Positions 63,322-64,000 of a stretch of DNA of 64,000 nt are shown piece by piece. The stretch is from Methanobacterium paludis. GTDB taxonomy: Archaea; Methanobacteriota; Methanobacteria; Methanobacteriales; Methanobacteriaceae. The notes under the pieces were generated by a model. That model saw nothing but the letters and a program-made list of their open reading frames with translations. It ran no database searches and had not been told where the DNA came from. The stretch covers positions 1,252,001 through 1,316,000 of the forward strand of contig NC_015574.1 of NCBI RefSeq assembly GCF_000214725.1, read 5' to 3'. A program made the position numbers and the translations under genes. Numbering within the stretch: position 1 is the stretch's first letter; each line of letters opens with the position of its first letter.

Positions 63322-63489
63322 TTAGTTTACAGAAATGAACCTATTTATACCAGCACCACACTGGGGACAATGCCAATCCTCAGGCAGTTCTTCAAAAGAA
63401 GTACCTGGTTTTGTTTCTCTTCTGGGTTCGCCCACTTCAGGGTCATAGATGTATCCGCAGACCTTGCACTTATACCTTTTCATCTTCAT
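63322..63489 (-). CDS. Rubredoxin (minus strand, 55 aa)
   Basis: MKMKRYKCKVCGYIYDPEVG and the final CPQCGAGINRF mark a full rubredoxin. It lies 15 bp upstream of the second minus-strand rubredoxin gene and is the first of the pair. The start at 63489 is preferred to 63483 because GGGG lies at a better distance, though the choice is weak. Its sequence is closer to the plus-strand rubredoxin (EVG, GAG) than to its neighbour. Confidence 0.9.
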   Translation of the reverse strand: MKMKRYKCKVCGYIYDPEVGEPRRETKPGTSFEELPEDWHCPQCGAGINRFISVN

Positions 63490-63779
63490 TCAGTTAGCCC
63501 CGCTTAATTTGTAGAACAATTTTTAAATAATTTTTTTTGAAACAAATTCCTATTTTTAGAATTACAGGTCTTGTCCTATAATAACTTAGTACGTTTAATT
63601 TAATATTTTTTTGTTTTTAAAAGGATGAAATCACTTTTTTTTTGTTTTATTCAAAAAAACGATCAGAGTTTATTAGTTAGGAACTATTTTAAAAAAAATG
63701 ATTTTAAAGAATGAAAATATAATGAAGAACTGTTTTAATGTCAATTATAGAAAAATAAAAGAATTAAAAGTAATAATGG

Positions 63780-64000
63780 TTAGTGCACCAATTCCCATGG
63801 TTCTACATCACCTTCAACAACCTTAAAAATAGGATTAATCAATGGAATATCTAAATTTTCAAGCTCCAGGTATCTTACGTGATCCCTAACATCTAATTTT
63901 CTTTTAAGATGTTCAAGTTCGTATAAGATCTGTCCACGGGTTACTTCAATCTTGTAATTTGTAAATTTGTCCCCAATTTTACCCCTATTAAATTTATAAC
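63780..64000 (-). CDS. Unknown protein, C-terminal part only
   Basis: The gene runs in from the right edge and ends at the TAA at 63780-63782. The last 73 residues are seen: KIEVTRGQILYELEHLKRKL, then RDHVRYLELENLDIPLINPI and VEPWELVH. No domain can be named from this much. Confidence 0.6.
   Translation of the reverse strand, partial: YKFNRGKIGDKFTNYKIEVTRGQILYELEHLKRKLDVRDHVRYLELENLDIPLINPIFKVVEGDVEPWELVH

Overview
The window is AT-rich archaeal DNA and looks like a methanogen of the order Methanobacteriales, most likely a Methanobacterium-like genome. Supporting genes are archaeal sn-glycerol-1-phosphate dehydrogenase, CofC for coenzyme F420, transcription factor E, archaeal-type prolyl-tRNA synthetase, UPF0179 and a TRAM-domain RNA chaperone. 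Promoters are of the TTTATATA archaeal type, and many starts sit 5-9 nt after GGAGG/GGTGA Shine-Dalgarno sequences. I read no rRNA or tRNA gene and no CRISPR array. Everything was read by eye; no homology search or folding was run.

Layout. 1-6 kb: a partial TPR gene, a broken response-regulator receiver, two small unknown genes, the first trkA-trkH potassium-uptake pair, a frameshifted zinc-ribbon gene, an antitoxin-like operon with a palindrome in its promoter, and a membrane zinc-ribbon protein. 6-11.4 kb: a P3A-type proton ATPase followed by a second trkA-trkH pair. 11.5-16.3 kb: membrane proteins, a tautomerase, DedA, a PAP2 phosphatase, rubrerythrin and a small HTH/membrane pair. 16.8-22.6 kb: a large DUF255 protein, then a NikR-like regulator divergent from a znuA-znuC-znuB metal importer. 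22.8-31 kb: accessory genes (methyltransferase, flavin protein, RNase III, hydrolase, nitroreductase, small membrane proteins) separated by long decayed stretches. 31-42 kb: TRAM protein, metallo-beta-lactamase-fold protein, TFE, a Ku plus LigD-type ligase pair, a secreted peptidoglycan-binding-domain protein and an HxlR regulator. 42-50 kb: copA, a 19-bp satellite array, rpiA, UPF0179, copB and a partly duplicated copper cassette. 50-58.5 kb: egsA, proS, cofC-thiD, a triple zinc-ribbon SHOCT protein, and paaK with an ACT protein. 58.8-64 kb: an oxidative-stress block of three rubredoxins, superoxide dismutase, peroxiredoxin and ferritin.

How it fits together. The first 11 kb is plausibly an ion-homeostasis island: proton pumping would energise two Trk systems. 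Metal handling recurs (Znu with a NikR-like regulator, CopA, CopB and their small partners), as does oxygen defence (rubrerythrin, SOD, Prx, ferritin, rubredoxins). The most unusual signals are a ~165-bp element present twice (upstream of trkA and of copB) that looks like a structured RNA gene on the minus strand; 34 identical copies of a 19-bp unit; a bacterial-type Ku/ligase pair in an archaeon; a copB-tail duplication fused to a thioredoxin-like remnant; and several decaying genes that show where this chromosome is losing sequence.
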